Positions 25,588-34,701 of a stretch of 64,000 nucleotides of DNA are shown here, one piece after another (within the stretch, counting starts at the first letter, position 1; each line of letters starts with the position of its first letter). Below the pieces are notes generated by a model. That model did no database searches. It was not told the origin of the DNA and saw only the letters and a program-made list of their open reading frames with translations. Origin of the DNA: Tranquillimonas rosea (GTDB lineage Bacteria; Pseudomonadota; Alphaproteobacteria; Rhodobacterales; Rhodobacteraceae); assembly GCF_900111315.1 (NCBI RefSeq), contig NZ_FOGU01000007.1, positions 171,501 to 235,500 of the forward strand, given 5' to 3'. Made by a program: the position numbers and the translations under genes.

Positions 25588-26550
25588 ATGAAAACCATTC
25601 TCGGCGCCCTGACGGGCGCAACTCTTCTGGCCGGGCCGGCGCTCGCGCAGGATCAGGAACTGCTGATCGGCTCCACCTCGGCCTCGTCGAGCCACTACGG
25701 CTACTTTGTCGCAGTGGGACAGCTCATTAACGAGAACGCGGAAGGGCTTTCGGCCTCCGTGGTCGAAACGGGCGCCACCCTTGACAACATCAAGCGCATG
25801 TCGCGCGACCAGGTTGACCTCGGCCTCGTCACCACCAACACGGCCCAGCACGCCTATGCGGGGACCGACGATTTCGAGGGAAACCAGCAGGACCTTCGGA
25901 TGCTTTGGGTCTACACCAACGCGCCCCAGAACGCGATCGTCCGTGCCGATGCGGGTGTCGAGGACCTCGAAGGGCTCGAAGGGGTGCGCTTCAATCCCGG
26001 TATCCGCGGCTCCTCCACCGAGGCCACGACCGAGGCGGTCTTCGACACTCTCGGCCTGAGCGCCGACTTCGCACGGGGCTCGACCACGGACATCGTCAGC
26101 GCCATCAAGGACAACCGCGTCTCGGGCTACGTGAAGTCCGGCTCCGGGCAGAAGCTCGACGGCTCCACCATGGACATTGCCACCGCCACCGACATCGAAG
26201 TGCTGGGGCTCAGCGACGAACAGGCCGAGACCCTGCGCGACGAGATGCCGGACCTGTCGGTCGTCGATATTCCCGAGGGCGCGGCCGAAGGCGTCCCGGC
26301 CTACAAGACCTGGGCCTTCGGCGTCGGCGTGGCCGCTCCGGCTTCGATGGACGAGGAGGCGGCCTACAAGATCGTATCCGCAATCATGGCCGACGAGAGC
26401 GCGCAGTCGAATGCCATGGCGAGCATCGGTGACGCCAACCTTGCCCAGATGACCCTCGACTACGGCACGATCCCGCTGCATCCGGGCGCCGCACGCTGGT
26501 TCGAGGAGAACGGCTACGACATCCCCGAGAAGCTCCAGCCGGAAGAGTGA
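25588..26550 (+). CDS. TAXI-family TRAP transporter solute-binding protein
   Basis: Periplasmic receptor that hands its ligand to a fused TRAP permease. 320 residues with a signal peptide (…AGPALAQ) and the TAXI pattern 'IGSTSASSSHYGYFVAVGQLIN', 'DQVDLGLVTTNT' and a C-terminal 'PLHPGAARWFEENGY'. RBS GGGAGG. Four bases separate it from the permease gene. The ligand is unknown; the adjacent AtuA-like genes suggest a hydrophobic or hydroxylated organic acid. Confidence 0.92.
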   Translation: MKTILGALTGATLLAGPALAQDQELLIGSTSASSSHYGYFVAVGQLINENAEGLSASVVETGATLDNIKRMSRDQVDLGLVTTNTAQHAYAGTDDFEGNQQDLRMLWVYTNAPQNAIVRADAGVEDLEGLEGVRFNPGIRGSSTEATTEAVFDTLGLSADFARGSTTDIVSAIKDNRVSGYVKSGSGQKLDGSTMDIATATDIEVLGLSDEQAETLRDEMPDLSVVDIPEGAAEGVPAYKTWAFGVGVAAPASMDEEAAYKIVSAIMADESAQSNAMASIGDANLAQMTLDYGTIPLHPGAARWFEENGYDIPEKLQPEE

Positions 26551-26554
26551 TCCC

Positions 26555-28414
26555 GTGAGCCTCGAGCGCCTCCAGAAGGCACTGGCCGTTCTCGTCGGTG
26601 CCTTCGTGTTTTACACCGCTGCGACCGGTCCCTTCGAGGGGCTGGTCCAGCGGGCCATCTTCCTGGCCCTGACTTCCTGTCTCGGCTTCGCCCTCTATCC
26701 GCTCGGACGTGGTACGGCGTGGCGGCCCATCGGCGTGGCCGTCGATCTCGGGCTGGCAGCGGTCACGATAGTCGCCTGTGGCTACGTGGTCTGGAACTAC
26801 GAGACCATCATGGGCTCGCTTCCCTGGGCCACGCGGCTCGACATGGCGCTGACCATCGGGCTCGTGGCGGCGGTGCTCGAACTCGGGCGACGCACGGTCG
26901 GCCTCATCTTTCCGGTGCTCGTGCTGCTGGGGCTCGGCTATGCGCTCTTCGGCGACATGCTTCCAGGGGCCTTGGGCCATCGCGGGTTCGACGCGGCCTT
27001 CGTGACCGAGACGATCTTCCTCGGTGATCTCGGCATCTGGGGTATGTTGACGGGCGTGGCGGCCACGGTGATTGCGGCCTTCGTGCTCTTCGGTGCGCTG
27101 CTGCTGCACACGGGCGGCGGCCAGGCCTTCATGGATTTCGCCATGCGCGTGGGCGGGCGCCAGCCCGGCGGCGCCGCCAAGATCGCGACGATCGCCAGCG
27201 GCCTCTTCGGGATGATCTCTGGCTCCGCGGTGGCCAACGTGGCGACCACCGGCAATTTCACCATCCCGATGATGGTCCGGCTCGGCTATCCGCGCGCCTT
27301 CGCCGCCGCGGTTGAGGCCGTGGCCTCCACCGGTGGCCAGATTGCGCCGCCGATCATGGGGGCAGCCGCCTTCGTCATGGCCGAGATCCTGGGCATGTCT
27401 TACTGGACGATCATCCTGGGCGCGGTCCTGCCCGCTATCCTGTTCTACGTCTCGGTCTTCATGACCGTCCATTTCGTCGCCCTGCGCCGCAACCTCGCGC
27501 TGCTGCCCGAGGATGAGATGCCGAGTTGGCGGACCGTTGGCGCGCCGCGCCGGGTCCTGCCGATCCTGCTGGCCCTCGGCGGGCTGGGCGTTGGGATCTA
27601 CCTCGGCCGCTCGATCGCGACCTCTGCCTTCTACGGGGTGGTCGGCCTTCTGATCGCCTTCTTCGCCACCCAGACCGGGCGCCTCAGCGCCCGCGACATG
27701 GCGGGGCGGCTGCTCTCCGGGCTCGAGGACGCGGGCCGCGGTATGGTCATCATCGGCGTGCTTCTCGCCGGCGCGCAGGTGCTGGTCTCGATGATCAACC
27801 TGACCGGCATCGGGGTGACGCTCTCCTCCTTCATCGTGAGCTGGGCGGGGGACTCCACGGTGCTCGTCGCGCTGATCGTGGGGGTCGTCTGCCTGATCAT
27901 GGGCATGGGCCTGCCGACGACGGCGGCCTATGTCCTCGTCGCGGCGGTCCTTGCGCCGGCGTTGACGGCGGTGGGCGTCGCTCCGCTCTCGGCGCATCTC
28001 TTCGTCTTCTACTTCGCCACGATCTCGGTGATCACGCCACCCGTTTGTGTGGCGGTCTTCGTGGGCTCGGGAATCGCCGATACCAACTGGCTGCCGGCGG
28101 CGGGTGAAGCCGTGCGACTTGCGGCGGTCACCTATGTCGTCCCCTTCCTGCTGCTGCTCTATCCCGGCATGACGATGCAGGGCGGAGCTTTCGCAATCGG
28201 GGAGGCTGTCTTTGCCGGCATCGCGCTCGTCATCGCCATACCGGCGCTGCTGTCGGGGGCGCGTCTGACGGGCCATCGGCTGGCCGACACGCTCCTCCTC
28301 ATCCTGGTAATCGCTCTGGCGATCTGGCCGCAGCCGGTCACGCCCTTCCTGGCGCTGGCGATCCTGGTCGGGGCCCGGGCCTTCGGCCGTTCGAAAGGGG
28401 AGGCGCTGGCATGA
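26555..28414 (+). CDS. TRAP transporter fused permease (DctQM-type, TAXI system)
   Basis: 619-residue inner-membrane protein combining the small (DctQ-like) and large (DctM-like) subunits. Conserved marks: 'GMISGSAVANVATTGNFTIP', 'GQIAPPIMGAAAFVMAEI' and 'GMGLPTTAAYVLVA'. Uses a GTG start four bases after the binding-protein stop; its own stop overlaps the next ATG. Driven by an ion gradient in characterised relatives. Confidence 0.93.
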   Translation: MSLERLQKALAVLVGAFVFYTAATGPFEGLVQRAIFLALTSCLGFALYPLGRGTAWRPIGVAVDLGLAAVTIVACGYVVWNYETIMGSLPWATRLDMALTIGLVAAVLELGRRTVGLIFPVLVLLGLGYALFGDMLPGALGHRGFDAAFVTETIFLGDLGIWGMLTGVAATVIAAFVLFGALLLHTGGGQAFMDFAMRVGGRQPGGAAKIATIASGLFGMISGSAVANVATTGNFTIPMMVRLGYPRAFAAAVEAVASTGGQIAPPIMGAAAFVMAEILGMSYWTIILGAVLPAILFYVSVFMTVHFVALRRNLALLPEDEMPSWRTVGAPRRVLPILLALGGLGVGIYLGRSIATSAFYGVVGLLIAFFATQTGRLSARDMAGRLLSGLEDAGRGMVIIGVLLAGAQVLVSMINLTGIGVTLSSFIVSWAGDSTVLVALIVGVVCLIMGMGLPTTAAYVLVAAVLAPALTAVGVAPLSAHLFVFYFATISVITPPVCVAVFVGSGIADTNWLPAAGEAVRLAAVTYVVPFLLLLYPGMTMQGGAFAIGEAVFAGIALVIAIPALLSGARLTGHRLADTLLLILVIALAIWPQPVTPFLALAILVGARAFGRSKGEALA

Positions 28415-29739
28415 CCGTGCGTATCGGAGCAGGGGCCGGCTTTGCCGGAGACCGGATCGAACCGGCGGCGGATCTCGCCGAACGCGGGAAACTCGACTTC
28501 CTCGTCTTCGAGTGCCTGGCGGAGCGGACCATCGCGCTCGCACAGCAGGCCAAGCTCGCCGATCCCGCGGCTGGCTACGACAGGATGCTTGAGCGCCGCA
28601 TGCGCGCGGTGCTGGAGCCCTGCTGGCGCAATGGCACGCGGATCGTGACCAACATGGGCGCGGCGAACCCCGAGGCCGCCGCTCGTGCCGTGAGGGAGGT
28701 GGCCCGCGACCTCGGCCTCTCCGGCCTGAAGGTGGCGGCGGTGACGGGGGACGACGTTCTCGACTGCGTGGCGGACCTGCCGCTGGCGGAAACCGGCGGG
28801 ACGGCAGGCGAGCTCGGCGAGAGACTGGTCTCGGCGAACGCCTACATCGGCGCCGGCGCGATCGTCGAGGCGCTCGACGCGGGGGCCGATGTCGTGATCT
28901 GCGGCCGCGCCTCCGACCCCTCCCTGTTCCTCGCGCCGCTCGTGCACAGCTTCGGTTGGGCGATGGACGACTGGACCCACATGGGGCGCGGCACGCTCGT
29001 CGGGCACCTTCTCGAATGCGCCGCGCAGATCACCGGCGGGTACTTTGCGGACCCCGGCTACAAGGAGGTCCCCGACCTTGCGCGCATCGGATTCCCGCTG
29101 GGCGAGGTCGAGGCTGATGGAAACGCGGTCATCACCAAGCTCGAGGGAACCGGCGGCGCCGTGACCCGGTCGACCTGCATCGAGCAGCTCCTCTACGAGA
29201 TCCACGATCCGAGCGCCTACATCCAGCCCGACGTGGTTGCTGATTTCTCAGGGGTCAGTTTCGAGGAGATCGGCTCGGATCGCGTTGCGGTGAGGGGCGG
29301 CGACGGCCATCCCGCCACCGGTAAGCTCAAGGTCTCGGCCGGATACCGCGACGGCTGGATCGGCGAGGGGCAGATCTCTTATGCCGGACCCGGCTGCGTG
29401 GCGCGGGCACGGCTGGCCATCGACATCGTCGCCGAGAGGCTGGCGCCCCTTGGGGACGAGATCGACGAGCACCGGGGCGACCTGATCGGCTATGACGCCG
29501 TGACCGGCCTTCCCGAGCAGCAGGCCCCGGAGCCTCCGGAGATCCGCATGCGATATGCCGCCCGCTGCCGCTCGTGCGAGGGGGCGGGCCAGGTCGGCGA
29601 GGAGGTCGAGGGTCTCTACCTCTGCGGGCCCTCCGGAGGGGGTGGCGTGACGGCTCGGGTCCGCGAGGTTATCGGCGTCGCATCGGGCCTTCTGATCGCG
29701 ACCGAGGTCCGTACTTCCATCCAAATATTCGAGGCCTGA
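28411..29739 (+). CDS. AtuA-like acyl-CoA hydratase/carboxylase-associated protein (DUF1446)
   Basis: 442 residues of the AtuA/DUF1446 family, named after the acyclic terpene utilization locus of Pseudomonas. Characteristic blocks: 'VRIGAGAGFAGDRIEPA', 'GTRIVTNMGAANPEAAA', 'VVICGRASDPSLFLAPL'. The biochemical role is not established. Here the C-terminal ferredoxin-like domain is a separate small gene directly downstream rather than fused. Four-base overlap with the permease gene shows it is made with the transporter, so it probably acts on the imported compound. Confidence 0.85.
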   Translation: MTVRIGAGAGFAGDRIEPAADLAERGKLDFLVFECLAERTIALAQQAKLADPAAGYDRMLERRMRAVLEPCWRNGTRIVTNMGAANPEAAARAVREVARDLGLSGLKVAAVTGDDVLDCVADLPLAETGGTAGELGERLVSANAYIGAGAIVEALDAGADVVICGRASDPSLFLAPLVHSFGWAMDDWTHMGRGTLVGHLLECAAQITGGYFADPGYKEVPDLARIGFPLGEVEADGNAVITKLEGTGGAVTRSTCIEQLLYEIHDPSAYIQPDVVADFSGVSFEEIGSDRVAVRGGDGHPATGKLKVSAGYRDGWIGEGQISYAGPGCVARARLAIDIVAERLAPLGDEIDEHRGDLIGYDAVTGLPEQQAPEPPEIRMRYAARCRSCEGAGQVGEEVEGLYLCGPSGGGGVTARVREVIGVASGLLIATEVRTSIQIFEA

Positions 29740-29740
29740 G

Positions 29741-30058
29741 ATGAAGCTGCGCGAGATTGCCCACGCCCGGACCGGCGACAAGGGCGATATCACCAATATC
29801 GCCGTGATCGCCTATCGCGCCGAGGACTGGGCCCTGCTCGAAGCTGCGCTGACCGAGGAAGCGGTCGGCGATTTTCTTGGGGCCGGGGCAGGGAAGGTGC
29901 GCCGCTACGCCCTGCCACAACTGCATGCCCTCAACTTCGTCATTGGGGACGCCCTCACGGGCGGTGTCACTCGGTCTCTCGCTCTCGACGCGCATGGCAA
30001 GTGTCGAGGCGCGTCGCTTCTCGATATGCAGGTGCAGGTTGATCCGACCGCGCGGTAG
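29741..30058 (+). CDS. AtuA-like C-terminal domain protein
   Basis: A 105-residue protein matching the small ferredoxin-fold domain seen at the C-terminus of many AtuA homologues ('ARTGDKGDITNIAVIAY', 'LNFVIGDALTGGVTRSL'). It starts one base after the large subunit's stop, so the two likely form a stable complex. Confidence 0.85.
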   Translation: MKLREIAHARTGDKGDITNIAVIAYRAEDWALLEAALTEEAVGDFLGAGAGKVRRYALPQLHALNFVIGDALTGGVTRSLALDAHGKCRGASLLDMQVQVDPTAR

Positions 30059-30173
30059 TCATGCCGGCAAGGGGACAAGCGCAAAACGGGGAGCTTTGCG
30101 GGGGCGGCGGAACGAACCTGCCTCCCGCCCAGAGCCGCAAGCCTTCGAAGGCCGCCGCCGAGAAGGGGCCCTG

Positions 30174-30212
30174 GAGATGGGGTCCCGCCGGTCAGTCGAC
30201 AGACCCCATCTC
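30174..30212. terminator. Perfect 11-base inverted repeat after the AtuA-like pair
   Basis: 30174-30184 pairs with 30202-30212 (17-base loop). Lies between the operon end and the convergent binding-protein fragment; no U run, so either a bidirectional terminator with weak release or a recombination relic. The surrounding 230 bases hold no gene. Confidence 0.5.
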
Positions 30213-30289
30213 GCCTTCGGCTCCGGATGAGCGACTTCAACCCAAGGTCGTCTGGGCAAGCGGGCGATCCGCCGCGGCGACCCGAGTGC

Positions 30290-30613
30290 TCACTTCGTCA
30301 GCCGGACCGCGTCCGGGGCGACCTCGCTCAGGACGTCGCCGCTGAAGTGGTCGGCGAGAGACTGGGCGGTCGGTGCCTCCGCGTTGATCACCCCCTGGTC
30401 GACGATCCATGCGCCCTCCGAGACCAGCAGGTCGCGCAGGCCGTCGTCGAGCTTCAGGCCCAGGTCGACGTCCTCCCACATGGTCGCCAGGGCCTGCTTG
30501 GACATGGCGCCCTGCATCGAGGTCGTGACCGCGTCCATCGCTGCCTCGGGCGCCTGTGCCACCTGCGCATCCGCCTCGGCGAGCGCGCCGAGGCGCGCGC
30601 ATTCGTCTGCCAT
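30290..30613 (-). pseudogene. C-terminal fragment of a sulfonate/nitrate-type ABC binding protein
   Basis: The 107 residues match the end of SsuA/TauA-like periplasmic proteins ('LATMWEDVDLGLKLDDGLRD', 'LVSEGAWIVDQGVI', 'SLADHFSGDVL'). Signal peptide and the first lobes are missing, and no permease or ATPase follows, so the gene is truncated. The region from 30617 to 30799 shows no gene; the break near 30615 is probably an old insertion or deletion point. Confidence 0.7.
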
Positions 30614-30799
30614 CGATTTCTGCGCTCGCGAACGGGGGTTTTTCCACAGAAGGGCGGATTCCGGACTTTCGCTGCAAACGAACGGAGGCCCCAGAATTCT
30701 GCCAAAACCCGACGCTCAGCACCAAGCCAAGTCTATGTCGCGGACGGAATTGCCAAGGCCAATTAGCTTGACAGCATACTAATAAGACACGGAGAGCAT

Positions 30800-31609
30800 T
30801 CAGCTATCTCGCTCCATGATCCACTCGACCTCCGGCGCCGGGAGGAAACGCCACTTGCGCAGCGGGCCGGCCATGACGTTGAGGTAATACATCTCGATCC
30901 CGTAGAGTGCGCCGCAGGGATGGTGACCGCGCGGGACGAGCACAACGTCGCCGTCGGCCACCGCCATGGTTTCGTCGAGTGTTCCGTCGTCGGTGTAGAC
31001 TCGCTGGATGCCGAAGCCCGAGGCCGGGTTCAGGCGGTGGTAATACGTTTCCTCGAGGTAGGTGATACGCGGGAAGTCGTCCTCGTCGTGGCGATGACTT
31101 GGGTAGGACGACCAATGGCCAGCCGGCGTGAACACCTCGGTCACGAGGAGGCTGTCGCAATAGTCCTCGTTCTCCATGGCGATATTGTTGATGTGCCGGG
31201 TGTTGGTGCCGCGGCCGCGCTCGGTCAGGACAATGCCATCAGGGCCGATCCGTCGGGCGTCGTGGCCGCCTTGCCCCGGTGCCGAGCACACCGCGATGGT
31301 GCAGTCCGTCTCGGCCACGGCCTCCCAGTCGCTGTCGTTCGGCACGTAGATGCAATGCGGTGGGGTCATCTCGAATACGTTCATGCGCTCGCCGAGCACA
31401 CCCCAGTCCCGGCCCGCACCGTTGAGCGCGGCCTTGCCCTCGACCATCACCAATATGACCTCGCGGTTGCCGGTGGTCTCGGCCACCCGGTCGCCGGCCC
31501 GCAGGCGGTGCAGCGCGAAGCCGACATAGCGCCAGCCGGCGCTCTCGGGTGTAATGCGATGCACTTCTCCGTGAGTGCCGAAGGGTCTGCGGTGCAGGGG
31601 GGATGTCAT
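30800..31609 (-). CDS. iolB: 5-deoxy-glucuronate isomerase IolB
   Basis: Converts 5-deoxy-glucuronate to 2-deoxy-5-keto-gluconate in inositol breakdown. 269 residues, a double cupin with metal ligands in 'SYPSHRHDEDDFP', 'LEETYYHRL' and 'PRGHHPCGA'. Last gene of the leftward iol block, 231 bases after iolE; that gap shows no gene and no clear promoter. Confidence 0.95.
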   Translation of the reverse strand: MTSPLHRRPFGTHGEVHRITPESAGWRYVGFALHRLRAGDRVAETTGNREVILVMVEGKAALNGAGRDWGVLGERMNVFEMTPPHCIYVPNDSDWEAVAETDCTIAVCSAPGQGGHDARRIGPDGIVLTERGRGTNTRHINNIAMENEDYCDSLLVTEVFTPAGHWSSYPSHRHDEDDFPRITYLEETYYHRLNPASGFGIQRVYTDDGTLDETMAVADGDVVLVPRGHHPCGALYGIEMYYLNVMAGPLRKWRFLPAPEVEWIMERDS

Positions 31610-31840
31610 CTCGGGTCGTCCTCATTTTCGTTGTGCTTGGCCGCGCGTGTGGCGACGGTTGTGGCGTCCCAGACCACGAGGAACTGGTAAGCGCACCAAA
31701 GGCCCGAGGCTCCGAACAGCGCGGCTCACAAGTGTGCTCCGTTAGACAGCTCCACGAGCGCCTAACCGAGTGCCACGACGGTAATGGCGATGCGCCGCCA
31801 GAGCGGCGCGAGCCATAGACTTTGCAGATCGAACACCCGC

Positions 31841-32767
31841 TCAGCCCTGCGACGCCGGCACGCGATCTTTGACCTCGAGACCCGCTCGCGCGCAGAGGTC
31901 CCGGATCGTGTCGTAGCCCAGCTTGGATGCGTCGTAGGGTGTGACCTTGGCCGGGTCCTGTTCGGCTTCGACCACGATCCAGCCGGTGTAACCCATCTTC
32001 GCGAGACGGTCGGTCACTGCGGCGAAATCGATCGAGCCCTCAGCATCACCTGGGACGGTGAAGGCGCCGGCGATCACAGCGTCGAGGAACGACCAATCCT
32101 CAGCCCGGGCCCGCACCGCGACGTCCGCACGCACGTCCTTGTAGTGCACGTGATGAACCCTGTCGCCCCAGCGATCAAGCGTGGCAAGCGGATCGCCACC
32201 GCCAAAGACCAGGTGGCCGGTGTCATAGAGAAGCGTGACCTCGGGGCTGGAGCCCTCCATCAGCCAGTCGATCTCGTCCGGGTGTTCAATGATCGCGCCC
32301 ATGTGGTGGTGGTAGGCCAGCGGCACACCTTGGCCTGCCGACCATTTGGCGATCTCCGTGAGCTTGCGCCCGTAGGCCATCACCTCCTCGCGGCTGAGCC
32401 TCGGCCGGGCATTCACCGGCGTGCTTCGATCGCCCTGCACGGTGTTGGAGCATTCGGCGTAAACAATGCACGGCGCTCCCAGCGCCGCGAACTGCTCAAC
32501 TTGTTCGGTGATCGCCGCCTTCTCTGTCTCGATGTCGTTCGCCAGAAGATTGCCCGAGCACCACCCACCACATAGAGCCATGTCGTGGGACCCGAGGAAG
32601 CGTTTCAGCCCGGCCGTATCGGCCGGCATCCGGCGGCCGCGCTCGGCGCCAGTGTAGCCGATCTGGCGCGCTTCACGCAGCGCCTGCTCCATCGTGTAGC
32701 TGGCGGTTAGGTCCGGCAGGTCGTCGTTCTGCCAGGCGATAGGGGAAATGCCGATCTGGACGCTCAT
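31841..32767 (-). CDS. iolE: Myo-inosose-2 dehydratase IolE
   Basis: Dehydrates 2-keto-myo-inositol to the trione substrate of IolD. 308-residue xylose-isomerase-like TIM barrel with 'GISPIAWQNDDLPDL' at the start, 'YHHHMGAII', 'LLYDTGHLVFG', 'VHYKDVR' and 'VVEAEQDP' carrying the metal ligands. The ATG at 32767 follows a GAGGAG site. Confidence 0.95.
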   Translation of the reverse strand: MSVQIGISPIAWQNDDLPDLTASYTMEQALREARQIGYTGAERGRRMPADTAGLKRFLGSHDMALCGGWCSGNLLANDIETEKAAITEQVEQFAALGAPCIVYAECSNTVQGDRSTPVNARPRLSREEVMAYGRKLTEIAKWSAGQGVPLAYHHHMGAIIEHPDEIDWLMEGSSPEVTLLYDTGHLVFGGGDPLATLDRWGDRVHHVHYKDVRADVAVRARAEDWSFLDAVIAGAFTVPGDAEGSIDFAAVTDRLAKMGYTGWIVVEAEQDPAKVTPYDASKLGYDTIRDLCARAGLEVKDRVPASQG

Positions 32768-32819
32768 GAACGACTCCTCGCTGTTGGGCGCTGCCGCGCG
32801 GAATGGGATCAGGGACGGG

Positions 32820-32851
32820 GCCCCGCATGCAAGGGAGGGTGCATGCGGGGC
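32820..32851 (-). repeat. Strong hairpin between iolD and iolE
   Basis: Perfect 12-base inverted repeat (32820-32831 with 32840-32851, eight-base loop) in the 101-base gap downstream of iolD and upstream of iolE. Within one transcript it would protect the 3' end of iolD mRNA or partly terminate, lowering iolE and iolB relative to iolD. Confidence 0.65.
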
Positions 32852-32868
32852 GCGCGGGTGCAGGCGCG

Positions 32869-34701
32869 TCAGTTGAGCGCGCGCGCCTGGACCTGCGCCT
32901 CGTAGGCGCGCCGCTTGTCGCGCACCTCTTCGCGGGTCGAAACCTCCGGGACGGCGACGTCCCACCAGTGACCACCCTCGGGTGTCGACGGATACGGGTC
33001 GGTGTCGATTACTACGACGAACGGCCCGGCGGTGTCGCGACGGCGAGCAAGGGCCGCTTCCAGCTCGGCGATTGAGGACACGTCCACGGCGCCGGCACCC
33101 ATCGAGGCCGCGTGGGCGGCGAAGTCAATGTTCGACGGGTTCACATGATGCGAGAGGTCGAGGAGGTTGTTGAACTCCGCGCCGCCGGTGCCGATCTGGA
33201 GCCGATTGATGCAGCCGTAACCCCGATTGTCGAGGATCACGACGGTGAGGTCGATGCCGAGCATGGCGGCCGTCGCGAGCTCGGAATTGGCCATCATGTA
33301 GGAGCCGTCGCCGACCATGCAGATCACGTCGCGGTCCGGATGGGCCATCTTGATGCCCATCGCGCCCGCCACCTCGTAACCCATGCAGGAATAGCCGTAT
33401 TCCATGTGGTAGGCGCCCGGGCGCGGAGCTTTCCAGAGCTTGTGCAGCTCGCCCGGCATGGTGCCGGCGGCGCACATGACGACGGTATCCTCACCGGAGG
33501 CCCGCTGCACCGCGCCGATGACTTGCTGGTCGGTGGGGAGCGTGTTGCCGTCCTCCTCGGGCGCGACTGTCAGCGGGTCAACTGCACCGAACCAGTCGGC
33601 CTTGAGCCCCGGATCGGGTGCCGTGAACGCATGCTCGCCGAGCGCGGCGGATATCGCCTCGACTCCGACGCGGGCGTCGCAGCAGAGCGGTTCTGCCCCG
33701 TGCTTCATCGCGTCGTAAGCCGCCACGTTCAGCGAGACAAGCCGCCGTGCGGGGTTCTCGAAGAGGCTCCAAGATCCTGTTGTGAAATCCTGAAAGCGGG
33801 TTCCGACGCCGAGGACAAGGTCCGCCTCCGCACAAATGATGTTGGCGGAGGAGGCGCCCGTGACCCCAACCGGCCCGAAGTTCATCGGGTGATCCCAAGC
33901 CAGAGCGGATTTGCCAGCTTGGCTCTCGACCACGGGAATCCGATGCGCCTCGGCGAAGGAGGCGAGGGCATCGCATGCGCCCGAGTAGTGAACGCCGCCA
34001 CCCGCAACGATTACCGGTCGTTCGGCTTTCTTCAGCATCTCCGACACCGACTGCACTTCCTCGGGGTCCGGATACGGACGGCGCAGGCGCCACACCTTCG
34101 GCGCAAAGAAGCTCTCCGGCCAGTCATACGCTTCGGCCTGAACGTCCTGGCAGAACGACAAGCAGACGGGACCGCACTCGGCTGGATCGGTCATCACCCG
34201 GAAGGCGCGTGGCAGCGCGGTGAGCAGTTGCTCGGGCCGCGTGATGCGGTCGAAATAACGTGTCACCGGTCGGAAGCAGTCGTTGACCGAGACCGTGCCG
34301 TCACCCCAATCCTCAACCTGCTGGAGCACCGGGTCCGGTCCGCGATTAGCGAACACGTCGCCCGGGATCAGCAGCAGCGGGAGCCGGTTCACATGCGCCA
34401 GCGCCGCGGCGGTCACCATGTTGGTGGCACCCGGCCCGATCGACGACGTCACGGCCATTGCACGGCGACGTCCGGACTGCTTGGCATAGGCGATGGCGGC
34501 GTGCGCCATGGTCTGCTCGTTGTGGCCGCGATAGGTCCGAAAGCTCTCGCGTTCGGCGTAAAGCGCCTCGCCTATGCCCGCGACGTTGCCGTGGCCGAAG
34601 ATCGCCCAGATCCCCGAAAGGAAAGGTTCTCCGTCTTCCGTCATCTGCGCAGCGAGATACTTCACCATCGCCTGTGCGGCGGTCAGTCGGATTACACTCA
34701 T
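32869..34701 (-). CDS. iolD: Trihydroxycyclohexane-1,2-dione hydrolase IolD
   Basis: Thiamine-diphosphate enzyme that opens the inositol ring to 5-deoxy-glucuronate. 610 residues with the three acetolactate-synthase-like domains; cofactor motif 'GDGSYMMANSELAT' through 'DNRGYGCIN'. Starts within the iolC stop (four-base overlap). Confidence 0.96.
   Translation of the reverse strand: MSVIRLTAAQAMVKYLAAQMTEDGEPFLSGIWAIFGHGNVAGIGEALYAERESFRTYRGHNEQTMAHAAIAYAKQSGRRRAMAVTSSIGPGATNMVTAAALAHVNRLPLLLIPGDVFANRGPDPVLQQVEDWGDGTVSVNDCFRPVTRYFDRITRPEQLLTALPRAFRVMTDPAECGPVCLSFCQDVQAEAYDWPESFFAPKVWRLRRPYPDPEEVQSVSEMLKKAERPVIVAGGGVHYSGACDALASFAEAHRIPVVESQAGKSALAWDHPMNFGPVGVTGASSANIICAEADLVLGVGTRFQDFTTGSWSLFENPARRLVSLNVAAYDAMKHGAEPLCCDARVGVEAISAALGEHAFTAPDPGLKADWFGAVDPLTVAPEEDGNTLPTDQQVIGAVQRASGEDTVVMCAAGTMPGELHKLWKAPRPGAYHMEYGYSCMGYEVAGAMGIKMAHPDRDVICMVGDGSYMMANSELATAAMLGIDLTVVILDNRGYGCINRLQIGTGGAEFNNLLDLSHHVNPSNIDFAAHAASMGAGAVDVSSIAELEAALARRRDTAGPFVVVIDTDPYPSTPEGGHWWDVAVPEVSTREEVRDKRRAYEAQVQARALN

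Noticed and set aside
26384..28543. 719-codon open frame antisense to the TRAP permease
   Set aside because: Extremely Arg/Asp/Gly/His-rich, no domain, exactly mirrors a well-supported membrane protein gene.
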